Notes under the pieces: model-generated
Database searches by the model: none
What the model was told of the DNA's origin: nothing
What the model saw: only the letters and a program-made list of their open reading frames with translations
Assembly (NCBI GenBank): GCA_023846275.1
Contig: CM043869.1
Span: 39,582,737 to 39,646,736, forward strand
DNA length: 64,000 nucleotides
Direction of reading: 5' to 3'
From: Vanilla planifolia
Taxonomy: Eukaryota > Streptophyta > Magnoliopsida > Asparagales > Orchidaceae
Shown: one piece after another, positions 19,458 through 32,793 of the stretch
Position numbering within the stretch: the first letter of the stretch is position 1
Layout of the letters: the number at the start of each line of letters is the position of its first letter
Position numbers and translations under genes: made by a program

Positions 19458-22400
19458 TGTCATATACATTTATATGTATATTATTGAAAATTTTGGATTA
19501 CTATTACTGGGTTTTTGTCTTTTCTTTATAAACCCCATATCTTGTTACAAATATGATAGTTTTATATAAGTATAATTTACAAAAAATAATAAACTATTTT
19601 TTGCATTTAATGATTTTCTATATGTTAAAATAAGATGTTATAATTAGAAGTCACTAATTGAAAATACACCTTAATCATATTTTGAGAAATTGTATTTAAA
19701 AATTTTGAATTCACAACCATTTAAAGTACCAAAATGCACGATAACACGAGAGACGTGAGACTACTTTTATGGCTATTTTTATTTGAGATTTATGATATCG
19801 TTTTAGTTTGTTGCATATGTAATGCATTATATTTTGTACAATCATATACATTGAATGAACTTACAAATAACTCTTTTAATATTTAATCAAATGAATTAAA
19901 TTATTATGGCTATTATATACATTTATATGTTTATTATTAAAAATACTATTATCATTTTGGGTTTTCATATTTTCTTTATAGATTTTATATCATGTTATGG
20001 ACATGATTCACAATTATAGGTGTAGTTTATAAAAAATAATAAGAAACTATTTTTTTTATTTAAAGATTTATTATTTATTAAAATAAAAAATATATGATTA
20101 GAAATCACTAATTCAAAATACGTCTAAATTATCTTTTAAGAATACTTAATTTAAAAATTTTAACTTCCAACCTGTTAAAGTTCCAAAGTGTATGATGACA
20201 CAAGTGATGTGAGACACATAACATTGCTAGTATTTAAATTAAATAAATTTCACCAACAATTGATGGTTTGGGGATTAAGGACCACCGATAATTTATTTCT
20301 TTGATAGATAATACCTTCATTAACTCTATGATCATAACAAAGATGGTAACCAATCATTTGATTACACTTGTATTCCTTTCACATTCACAAAAGATAACAA
20401 TGATGTTATATAACTATCTCTCTTGTATTTCTTTCATAACATAACATGGGAAAAACAAACATTTATACTTGAAGTGAAACTTGCGGTGACACATATCTCT
20501 GAAGATTTAGGGTGCAACAATGATTGTTATCAATCAACTAATCAAGTTCTTAGGCCTAAAGACTAATCAAGTTGCATGCTGGCAGTAGTGTGCAGTAATA
20601 ATTAAATATTTAATATTGAAATATTATCATTTCTTCCCATTTTTTTGGTTTGGGCTACAAAATATTGATGGTATAGCTTGACTTAAAAATATTGCACGGA
20701 ATGTTTTCTTAATTCAGGGTTGAGCCAAACTCATTTGAGTTGAGTCACGAGTGAAGCTGAATTTTGGGCAAACGTTATTGTAGCTCAATTTTTTGCTTAT
20801 CTTGTTTTGCTAAATTTTTATATGAATCAGTTCTAAAAATTAACATATCACATGCTTTGTCAAACTTCTATTGGCATAATGAATAGGACATTATAAATGT
20901 GAGATATCACGTAATCATGCCTTACTCACTTCTTTGCACCATTTGCATGGCTTTATGTTTTCGTTCTTGCATCTCTATCTAGGTTGCTTACAAACATAGA
21001 AACATAAGTTTGTAAGGTACAAATCCCACATGTCTCAGTTTTTTCTTTTTTTTTTCTCACGTTTCAAGCTGCCTCATCCTGCTTGAGCTGATTAAATTTT
21101 GATTCCAATTCAAAGTTACTTAAATTTTTTTAACTCAATGTGTAGGTTGGACCAAACTTTTTAGTGTTTTACATTATAAGCTTGGCCCTAGCATTTCATC
21201 TGAGTAGGGGTCTTATTTCCTTATGCCTGTGTTACTAGGATAGCATAGATCATAGTTTTGCAGTTTCAGGCATTAGACCGTCAAATGAAGAGTATATTAA
21301 AACTTATAATTGAGAATGTTTTGTTATGCTAAATTGTAGCTTACATTTGTTGGTTTCACCTAGAAACACGAAGGCTAATATTGGAAGTATCGAATATTAC
21401 AAAACATTTTAGGGTCTTTAATTTCAAGGTTTGATGAAGGTTTAAGGTGCTTTATTTGTGCACCAGTACATTGTTTTATAAAAGTCCTACATTAAAAATA
21501 TGAAGTTATGCCTTCAAAATAATTATGCACATCAAAATCTGAAATTTGAGATAATTTGGTAGATAATTTATAGCATATGTTTTTGTTTTTTATTATTAAT
21601 ATATTTGGCCTCTTGTTGTACATTGTTTAACGTCAAAACACAATTTTAGTTTGCTAAAAATATGTAGAAGTGATGTCTTTACTTTTGTGATCATAGCATG
21701 CTAGCACTTAAATTTCTTTTGTTCGATGGACCTTTTGGTTGGATTGTCAATGTTATTCTAATGCAAACACTGACCGTAAGCAACAGCAGATGTTATATAA
21801 AAAGTTGTCTAACCATGGTGGCAATATTGTGAACCTTTTGTTTTTTATGACATCTAAAGTGTTGAACACTATGTCAAATATGTTATTGGTTTTTGTTTTT
21901 GTTTTATATTTTCCTTAAAAATACTTGTATTCCTTTTGTTTTGGTGGAATGCTTTCTTACATTAATTGAAGTCGAAATGAATTTTCATATCACAAGTAAG
22001 AATTGTTATTTCTTGTTCACTTTTGTCACAATGATGTATGGTTCAACCAAAAAAATTCATATCTAAACTTTTAAATGTGAGAAAAAAATGCTTGGTAAAA
22101 CTAAAATTGTGTCTTTTAAATGGTGTCTTTGCTCAATTGGATGCTTTTAAAGATCTTGAAGACTCTGGATCAAACATTGCAATATTTGAAACTACTATGT
22201 ATATTTTATTGTCGTTCTTCTGAGCTCTAGCTTGTAGAATGCTTGCTTATCAATAATTTGTAGTTCAAATGGCATTTTTTCTTTCGTGTCGAAGGGGACA
22301 CTTTTTTAAAAAACATTCTTGTTTGACTGCACCTCTCTTTGAATTGGGTAATTGGCCAAACAAAGCCCACACTAGTTGTTCGTAGTTTTCAGATTCAAAA

Positions 22401-23210
22401 GAAATGTAGACCATGCTGATTGAGCAGCCTAGAAATACAATTTAGTGATCATTCGTACTTCAATTGATAGTCCATAATTATTTTCCTATCCTTTTTTCCA
22501 CTTAACGTTTGCATGGTTCTCTAGGTAGCCAGTCATTTTCAAAAACTTATATTTTGGTAGTTTTGATCTTTCCTTGCCTAGCCATTTGCAGCATTTTTTA
22601 TACCACTTTTGTAGACGTACAGGACAAAATGTTATTATCTATTTATCTTTTTTATGTCTTTTTTTTTCTTTCATTTACGTATTGAAGCTCAATATATGCT
22701 CTTTTTTCATTGTGTTGTGTGAATATGTACTGACATGTATGTCATCTAAGTGATGTGGTTCTTGTAAGTTATGATATAAATTGTTAATTGAAATATTTTG
22801 AAAATTTAGTTTAATAAATTATGATGTTTGAATTTTGATAGAATTCTTGCTCGTGCCTCGAGTTCAACCACCTCATCTTATTTTATTTTACCTCCACTAT
22901 GTTAGTGATGACATTTTAGAGAATTTTTAAATGAATGTGCTTTTACACTTGTTTAAAATGAAGCATCTACCATCCTTATTTACATAATATGTGCAATCTT
23001 ATTTTTATTTTTCTATGAACAAAAAGCTGTATTTCCATATTGTGAAATAACACTTAAAAACTTTTGCCATTTTGGTTAGATTTTAATATCTTAGTTTTTT
23101 AAAAAAAATTTCTTTGTGGCTTCTTCATAAAATCAAATTGCTTTTGTCTATTTAATGGAAATGGTTGTCAAATTATTGTTGTTATTCTATTCCGTCTTAC
23201 TTAAAGCTTG

Positions 23211-23327
23211 CATAAGGCTCTTTCAAGTCCTATTCTGTCAACTGTTGGTGAGAGGTATTACAAAGTTACAGCTAAAGCTTTACGAGTTTGCGAAGAACTA
23301 GTGCATGTTATCCATCCAACATTTGAG
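23211..23327 (+). pseudogene. CAND1: Isolated CAND1-like exon, unit 2
   Basis: Same block as 11176-11292 (GERYYKVTAKALRVCEELV), with no change seen. Confidence 0.85.
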
Positions 23328-23459
23328 GCAATTAAGCTAATTAAAATGATGATAGCCATATGGAGTTATGAGTTTTATTATAATTTTGAAATCTAGACAT
23401 GCACTTTTCACTTCGAGGCATGTTTCTACAATCTATAAAGCCATCAAAATCAAGATCAT

Positions 23460-25460
23460 ATGAATAAGTTAATTCAATGTATTATTTCATTTCATGGGAA
23501 TAATAAGTGGGATGTGTTAGCGTCAGCTGATGGACTATCCCTTTCCTCCCCACTCAGTCCTTATGAGGTCCTTTGGGGGTTTGTGTCATCTGCTTTATCT
23601 CCTGTACTAAATGTTCGAGCCAGGAAATCAGAGAACAAGAAATGTTAAATATTAGTTTTGGTTTTCAGCATGTTTAATGCATTTTGACATCGGAATTTTT
23701 CGCCATGCTGATTGGATACTTCTCCTTGTCTGATTGGAGCTTGAAGGAAACTATGAAGGAAGATGAGCTGTGGACAAGTTCCAATGATGAGTTTTATAGA
23801 TCTTCTGGATTTGACGCACAAATTATTTATAAGTTTAAAATACTAGAATCAATTCTAATTTTTCCTGGAGGACCATTTGGCTTTCTGTTTACAAGTTGAA
23901 TGTAATGTGCCATCTATAACTGTTGCCAGTGGACTCAATACGTTCAAACTTTTTGGTAGAAGTTTATCTGTGTCATTAGTGCCACTCAAAGATGCCACTT
24001 CTTCATTCAAGCTTGGAAATAATATTTTCAAGACAAATATTCAATTAGTTGAGCACTTTGAGACAGACGTTTGGTTGAGAGTGCCTTTCAAGAAAAAGAA
24101 ATCAGTTGATGATGCTGATTTCCCTTTTCTAATCATGATAAATATTAATAATTGTATAGTGACTGTTGAAGGTATGACGTAATTTGATTAGTTAGTGTTG
24201 CCTCTAAGATAAATTGATTTGAAAACTTAACAATCATTGATGTTGTCTTTCAGATGAGTACTTCTTTGATGGGGTAGAAGCGACCATGTTTGTTGTAGAT
24301 CAGCTTTCTTTGGTTAGTAAAGGCTCTGAATATTTTACATCCGATGTCTTGCATTTTCTGCATCTGAAGAGGAAAATCAATGTGGAAGCTGTTGGTATTC
24401 CTGACAGACCAAATGAGTTCTCCTTTGTTTTGAAAGCACGTGCCAGGGCCTTATCATTTAATTTCTCTTGCTTGAATATGAAAGAAGCTTCTACAATCGA
24501 AACCATAGCTACTTTATATTTGAGGCTTGATTGTTCTTCCGCAGTGAGAAATGGTTTACTAAAGTCACTTGATGCAAAGGTTTCCAGTTTTCTTCGTCAT
24601 TCCTTTTGCAATGACGTGCTATTGGCATCATTCACTTCTCATATTGGTGCAACTTTTCGCATTAGCATCAACTTTTGTAGATCTTTTCAAGGCAATGCTG
24701 AAATAGTATTTGCAATTCCTGCCATTGATATTTGGTTGCATATGCATGAGTGGGTCAGCATAAATGCTTTTCTTTGTTCTCTTAAAAGAAAGTTGGACAT
24801 TTTGTTCCTATCAACAGTTGTGAATTGAAAATCTTCTTATAAAGATAATTCTGAATCTGTTTCATCTTGTTCTGCTTCTGAAAGTACTATGCTGGAAACT
24901 GATATTTTACTATGAAATCTAAGAGCATAATTATTTCATTTCATGTTCCCCTCTATGATAATGAACAAGATTCATAAAAGTTTGATGTATACAAAGCAGA
25001 CCAGTATAATGTTCTTGGTACTAAGGCAGCAGTAAGTGCATCAGCTTTTGAATCAAAGCCTAGCAAGCAAGTAAAATTACTGTTTTAGAGTAAATATTTG
25101 TTATTTACTATAGAAAGAAAATCGCATGAAACTGAAACGTAATATTGATAAGATGAGAACTTTGCTTGAGATGGTTCAAGGGCACGAGAGATATTATTCT
25201 CTTCCCTTCGTATACATCTCTCATGTGAAAATTGAAACTAATATCTTTTACTTCATTTTTTTCTGTTTGGCTGGTCTTTTTAGTCTTCTTTTCTTTCGAT
25301 GCTAAATTTTTTGCCTTTCTCTTTTGTATGTGCTCATTTGTCCTCGTGCAGCCTAGAGATCCTGATCAAGTGCATGGCCATTCAGTCAAAGTGAATGAAT
25401 AATATTTTTGATGGTTCGGGCTTTTTTGATCTACTGATAAATTACAATAATGTTGACAAG
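23460..25460 (+). pseudogene. VPS13-like fragment, unit 2
   Basis: Same as 11425-13425, with the same stops and frameshifts. The lesions therefore predate the amplification. Confidence 0.75.
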
Positions 25461-26163
25461 GTTGGCTTTATGCTTTTGAGCAAATTTTGTCCCTCAAAAG
25501 TTATTAGAATATGCCAATTTCTTTTAGATTATCTTTGTTCTCTCATATATTAGGGAATGAGATGTACTTCTATATGTAACTTCTTCCTTTATATAATATG
25601 CATATGGTGCTCATGGAAGCCATGCACTAGATTATATTAGTTCATGATTAATTGTAATTCGAATTGGAGGAGCAAGTTCAAACGTTCAAACTTGGCTTAA
25701 TTATCTTTCTCGTTTGTTTTTCTTTTTTTTGTGGTGAAGCTTTGATTGTTCGCATTATTTGTTTTTTTTAATAATTTTCTCATCTTGAAGCTGTCCTTTA
25801 TTTATTTATTTTGCTATTTACATAGGTTTTTTTTTTCTTATATGACATATGCATTCCATTTTGTTCGATAATCGATCCCATGTTGACCAATAGTCATGGG
25901 AAACGTATTTGTAAATTAACATGTGAGATCTTAGATTTCTCTCATATAATAATGTTACAAAATGTTATTGTCAAAGTAAAGTGGAAACCATTTAAAACAA
26001 TAGAGAATGGACATTCAAAAAAAAATTGGTAAAATAATACCTTGTGATAAGTTTATTGAATTTAACACTTTAAATTATTATCTATTCAAATGTTGCATAA
26101 ATATAACATACTTATTTCTTATTGCTAGTCTATTTGATTAAAATGTTTTTATGCCATACTTAG

Positions 26164-28157
26164 GCTTTTGCAATAATTGTTAGCTCTCTGCTCCGATTAG
26201 ATCCATCAAGTGTTTTAGAACAAGTGGTTTTAGAGCTAACTACATTTCTATGGAAGGTACATTTTTTTTGGTTTATTTTGTGGTGATATAATATGAAATA
26301 TTTATGTTTATATGCTTACTTTTGTGTCATATGCTAATAAGGTACTAAGACAGGCGACATTAAGGACATTAAACTCCTTATTAATTGAACTTTCAACACT
26401 CATATGGTCTAATATTTTTAAGTGTAGATGATTTCAATGTTTTTTTGGGATCATTATCTCTCACTAATGTATATGTTTGTAGTGACATGGACTTGCATAT
26501 GACTGCTCTTGCGCTGGAACTTTGTTGCACTTGGATGACAAACAAACAATCAAGCGAGAGTGTCGGTTTAATAGTTAGACAGAAAGCTCTGCCTCAAGCT
26601 CTGATGCTGATTAGGAGCTCCTTGCTACAGGGTCAAGGTTTGCAAGTATGTGATTTTAGGTTAGTTCTATAACTCCATGTTGACTTATTACTAGCTAAGT
26701 GATGCAGGTTTTGCAAAGATTTTTTGCATCGTTGGCTCGTTCAGCAAATACAAGCTCTGATGTGCTATTGGACTCGCTTCTTTCGAGTGCCAGACCATCA
26801 AAACAATATAGTGGTCTATCTAAGCAGGCTATATATTTTATTGCACAGTGTGTTGTTGAGTTTTGTTTAGCTGTTGGTGATAAAAAAAAATGTGCTTGTA
26901 CAGTGGAAATGCTTAAAGGCATTTTTAAAGAGGATGGAAACGTTCATTATGTGAGTATATTCTTGTTGTTGGTTGTGCCCTTCTAAAAAACAATCTATTT
27001 TTATAGGTGAATCATGATATGTCATGTTTTATTTGAAATTATTTGTGGTGGTTAAAAGTCTTACATTATTATCTTTAACTTCTATATCTTTTACTCTAAC
27101 TTTGTCTTAACTCTACGAATTCTCTATTAATTAATTTGATTTTAATGCTAGTGGGCTACCAATGGGCGACGTCTCTTGCATGAGTAGTTCAAGTTCCACA
27201 ATGGAACTTAGCTTTGAAAAACTTTAATTGATTTGCTCAAAACCTTCTCTGTAATGTGGTACAGAATGAGTGACTCACAAGTAAAAATATTTTGTACTAG
27301 TAGGTCAAGTTTTAGGAATAAATTATACTTTGGGCAGTTCTCCTACGGTGGTTCGTGATTTACGTACTCAGCTTTTACGCTATATAGTGTATGCTCATTT
27401 GCTCACTACTTCGAAGCATGGTTGAGCTTCTGGGTCTACTTTATATATGAGGTACATTTGCAAAAGATTGTTTTAAATGATATATTAATATGACTCCATA
27501 ATAACGTCTTGCATGTCTACTTTTCCATGCATCATTGTATGCATGCAAATGCATAAAATCAAACATCCTTATAGTAGCATTTGTGTGTTATATGTAATAT
27601 CTACAATTTATATGATCAAATTTTTTTTTTCAATATATACTTTGTTTCACGCCATGTTTCATATGCTCTTTGCAATATTGCTATGGGAAACCTATGCAAG
27701 TATTTAGCTTTTATCTTGGACCAAATTGATAACCAACAGAAGAAACAATATCTCTTACTGCATTTCTTGAAGGAAGTGAGTTATATTTGTAACTACATAG
27801 AAATTGATTTTTCTCAGAGATGGAAAACTTCCAGGCCATTACAAGATAATATTGAGAAAAAATTATAGTTTTTAAAGTTTGGCATATTTTTTATGTTTTT
27901 GGTTTGAAACGTAAATGTGCTTTTTAAAAACATTTGTGTGATAAGTACCACAGCAAAAATGTGCTATTTTTACTTTTAATTTATATTTAATTGATATTTA
28001 TGTTCATATTTGAAGCTTGTCTCTCTTGATCAACATGATCACCAACCATGCAGCTTTTTGCAGTGAATATTTCATTGTTGAGAGACCTAAAACGATAGAT
28101 GAGATCCTATATCATAATATCTCCACATTTCTTATGCTTGTTAAAGATAAAGATCAA
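26164..28157 (+). pseudogene. CAND1: CAND1-like pseudogene crossing units 2 and 3
   Basis: Exon-like blocks at 26164-26256, 26342-26406, 26483-26645, 26708-26950, about 27647-27775 and about 28014-28157. Structure and defects are as in the unit 1/2 copy. It keeps the Tyr codon (tat) before the donor at 26951. Confidence 0.87.
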
Positions 28158-29108
28158 GTAAGCTTCACACCACATCTCAAATTTGACTTGTTACTTTATG
28201 CATGTCATTTGGATTTTGTAACATTTGAGAAAACCATTAGTTGTTTTTCTTTGCTTTATCTGTACCATGTAGTTAATTCTACCTAATATATTTAAGTTTT
28301 ATGATTGTTTTTATTATCTTAAGTTATTTAATTTATGTCAATCTTATTTTTTATCATTGTTAGATAAATTTAAATTAATATAACAATAGCATATTAACTA
28401 TTACGTTATGCAACTAAACCATCACGACATACTTTCTTCGTTATATTTGCATGCCCACAAGTTGTGTAAATTTCTTAACTTTGTTATATTTCAATTTAAC
28501 TAAAGTTAGAAAAAGTGTGAGTAATCTACAAAAACTAAATAATATAAAAATTCTTAAACTTGTTCAAAATCTTGTTAGGTGATCACATTGCATCAAATGG
28601 CATGTGAATATTATTTATTCATATTTATTTGTTTGTAGGAGAAGACTTCGTTAACAAAGCTCACAGTGCATAGGCACGGCGGCGTTAACGTCGTCGGCTT
28701 TGTGAAATGGCTTCAACAAGGTTCGGTCGTATCGGAAAGCTCTCTGCTAATAGTTCTCTGCTAACAGTTATATAACGAACAGTAGACGATTTTCATTCAA
28801 GCCGGCTTCCTATGAACACGGTTTTTTTTAATTGTTTATTATATTAATCAAACAATTAAAAGAAATCACTTAATAACAGAATTTTAAGGAACAGGTTTGC
28901 TACTTTGCAGGAGAATCATTTTTAAATTTCAATTAATTATTTTACAAAGTATTGTGATAAATTAAACTCTTTTTTATTTAATGTATATGGAAATCATTAT
29001 GATCATAACAAATATTTAAACTTAAAACGATTTAAAATTTATAATTTCAATTTAACGAACCGAATGAATCGCGCAGAAGCAGGATTGCTCATTATTTATG
29101 TATCATAG

Positions 29109-29297
29109 ATGGAGTTTTTGCTTCATTTCCAACGAGTTCCCCAAAAATCTCCAAGAATCTCTGAGTTGCCGACGAAAGCAATGCGAGAGCCAAAGGGAAC
29201 GGTTGGAGCTGTTAAAGCGATGAAACACGACTCATCGCCGACGAGAGCAATGCGAGACCCAAAGGGAACGGCTGGAGCTGGCGAAGAGATGAAACAG
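29109..29297 (+). other. Exon-like frame with 69-bp duplication, unit 3
   Basis: Copy of 2585-2773, with no change seen. Confidence 0.38.
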
Positions 29298-31652
29298 GTA
29301 GCCCAAACGATGTTTGCTTACTTTTGTCTTCTTTTACGTTTCTTATTTTATTTTACTGCTCGGATCGTTTTGCTGAGAAGTGGAACGTAGGAAGGCATCG
29401 TATAGGACGTTATTTGATTAGGGAAGCATCATTTACTGTATCATGAAATTGTTAGATGATGGGTTTTTCGTCAACTTGCTTGGGATTAGGGAGTTTGGTG
29501 GAGATAAACATTTGTGATAACGAACAACAACAGATTCATCCGGACAGTCTCATCAAATTATTTGACGAAGGAGAATAGTTTCGAAATAAATTTTTTTATA
29601 GGATAGAGATCTTTTTTTTATAATTTTTCACTGAGTTTTAAATACATTTAATGTAATAGAAGGGAAAAGATAAATTTAAATACATTTTAATTAAAAGATT
29701 GTAGCCTAAATTCTTTCTTAACAGGAAAAGTGAAGGGAAAAGAACTACTAGTTTCTAAGTTATCTAGACATTTGTTGCTTCAGGCTTGCCTTGCAGCAAA
29801 GAAGAGGAAAAGATATTCTTTATTGAGCATATTTAAAATTGTTAGAATTAAATTCTGTTATAAGAAAATACAACTCAAGATATTTGTTGCATTAGATTGA
29901 TGTTTAATTCCTAGCGAAATCCAATGTATTCTATTATGTTTGCCCGTATTTAAAATTTTTTCAGTCTGAACTCGCTTTAATCAAACACATAATCTGTTAG
30001 AATAATAAATAAATAAATAAACCACAGCTTTTAAGAAAATAAATGATAATATCACCATAATATTGCATTTAAAATCTTGTTATAAGTTGCATTAGACTAG
30101 CCTTTGTAATAGAAACGATACACTGTTGTTAAGCTTTGTTTCATTGTTGTTCAACTTTTCATGCTTTACTGTGTTTTCTTTTACCATTATCTTTTTTCTA
30201 AGTAAATACAGTTTCGATCCTCTTCCTTCTCCAGTAATTCTACTTCAAGATTGTTCCACTGTGTAAGTGATGAATTAGTGTTGTTGGGATATCATGTTTT
30301 TTGTATTGGAATCAATAATTCCAGCAAAGTTCATCATACTTCAACTCATCAAAGCTCTATGAAGATCTCCCACCTAAATCATATAGAAGACATAAAGCAA
30401 CACTAACAACTAATTTTAACTTTTCTAGATTCTTGCATTACACTAGCCTTGGTAACAAGCAGAAGAATGCAAGGTTTAGAAATTCCAATAGATAACTGTT
30501 AGGAATAGGAAACATGTACCATTATTTTCTTCATTGTTGCACAATTTCTACATGCTCCCTTGAGTATAGCTTAGTTGAAGAAATAATTCAAAAATACTGA
30601 GATTTCATCCATGATTCCACTTAAATATAATAACTTCAACAAGCATCTAGAATAAGAACTGCAACACAGTTCACCTGAAACCATGAAGATGTAGGAGGAA
30701 ACATTCAAGGCAATCCTCCTGAAACCTTCTAAATTTCTAGAGGAAGGTTTTGTAAGAATTCCATTCGGGATAGTAAATACTGTTCGGATTAAAAACAATG
30801 ACCAAACTCATCACAAGTTTAACAAAAACAATGAAACGAGAAAAATCTAACAACTGATTCTAACTTTTCTAGATGTATGTTACATCAGGCTAGTCTTTGT
30901 ATGAAACAGAAGAATACAATGTTTAGAAATTACTAGAGATAACAGTTAGTAATAGAAAAGATGTATCATTGTTTTGTTTATAGCTGTTCAATTTTTACTT
31001 GAACTGAAAATTGTTTAGTAATAGTTTCAAGGACATTGTTTAGTTTACCAAAGTATTGTCTTTAAGGACACATTATATAGCTAATTTTTTATCACTCTTC
31101 ATATTCTAATTATTTTTTTGAGCTTCCATGTTTGGCTTTGAGTTGGGTAGATTCCAACTAGATTTAAATGGTGCTTGTTGTATTAGCACTGAGTTAAGTT
31201 GAAAAGCATTTGATTTTCCAAAAATGATTAAAACCAATTTGTGACTCTGAAATATTATTAAAATTTAGCATTTTAGCTTAGGTTGGAAAAGGGAGTTCTT
31301 TTGGCCTTAATCATTATGGGTGAAATAAGGATTAATCGTATATTATGAGCTGACTATTTTTTTAAAATTTTAATATATAATTAATATAATTTCGATTTGT
31401 AGATCTAAGATTTTTTATTATTAATTATCTACATAAAAATGTATGTTACATCAGGTTAGTCTTTGTAAGAAGCAGAAGAATACAATGTTTAGAAATTACT
31501 AGATGTAACAGTTAGTAATAGAAAAGATATACCGTTGTTTTTGCTCCTTCGTTTTTTAATAGAAATCCATTTCGGAAATGAGAAGTTGAATAAACCCATT
31601 TTGGAAAACAACTAAAACTCGTATTTGTATATATCTTTCTCAGAGAAGAGAA

Positions 31653-32793
31653 ATGCTCAAAGTTGGATATCAACAATCGCCGCATTTCGCCATGGATGAT
31701 GATTCGAGATCAATAGATCACTGGAGGAAGTTTTTCGACAACACGGGTTTGGATATCTTTGAGCTGATTGAGAATGCCGTCTATGTTGCCAGAATGGATT
31801 ATCCTAAGGAGTTCATAAGCAAACAACAAACAAAAAACTTTGTTGGTATGTAATCCAAAGAATAATTTTAGTTGATAAATCAACAAATACAAAACTTTAC
31901 TTATTTTGTTATTTTCCTTGTAGATCCTTCTCAAGATCATGTTAATCCTTCAATGTTGGATGAGGAAGTTGGTCTACCTTCTCCACCATTAGATGAAGCA
32001 ACATTATTGTCCATCCAAACTACTACTTTTGAGCTTTCTAAGGCAAAGCATAAGATCATGATTATCATTTATTTCACTTTTTTTCAATAAGATTATGAAG
32101 AAATTAGTCGTGCTAAATACTAATTGGATTCTATTTTTTTGGCAAATCGATCAATCTTGAAGTTTTTTGATGGAATAGATGCGGATGGAAGTAAGTAAAA
32201 AAGTTTATTTTTGTAATCTTTATTTTTAATTTATCAAATTTTATATACTTATTTACTTATCATTCACAAAAAATGTCTCAGATCGTAAGCAAACGATACC
32301 TCAAGGCATTGTTAATAAACTTGGCAAACCGTTTACCACTCATTCTAGGCCTGGTAAAAATCTAAGTCTTCTTTCTATACCAAAACAAGAAAATCAGACC
32401 TGTGAAATTCAAACGAAGCCTTCCGTTGTTGAAGACAATGTAAGTAACGCTAAATATTAATGTGTTTTTGTTGAAAAAGTGATAACAATTTGTTTGATGT
32501 TCTGTCCTGTATCTATGCAGAAAACAAAACAACCAAAGAAAGAAATTAATCAAGCTTCACTAGAGCGTGCAAAGAGGAAGCTCAAAGAAGGTTATCAACA
32601 AGCTGAAATAGGTACTTATTGCTTTTGATTTTTAGCATTTTGATTTCTCTAAATGTGCTTAATATCTAATTCATACATATTTTTTTTATCAGCAAAAAAG
32701 CAACGAAAAATACAAATAATTGAGCTGTGTGATCTACCAAAGCACTGCCTTAGCCATCAACAACAAAACAAGAGACCAAAAAATCAAGTTTAA
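31653..32793 (+). CDS. MED26-like gene lacking the LW domain, unit 3
   Basis: Exons 31653-31845, 31924-32042, 32163-32190, 32282-32439, 32521-32611 and 32693-32793. I see no base change from the unit 1 copy in the exons or splice sites. If intron 2 is not spliced, the frame ends at 32090. Confidence 0.72.

Larger units (their letters stand above)
14490..26524. repeat. Tandem unit 2, incomplete because of an assembly gap
   Basis: Same content as unit 1 up to the position equivalent to 4948, then 20 Ns, then resumption at the position equivalent to 7423. The missing 2,474 bp would hold the MED26-like gene, its upstream repeat and its downstream flank. After the gap the offset to unit 1 is 12,035 and stays constant. 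The tract of ten T in the VPS13-CAND1 spacer is retained. Confidence 0.96.
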
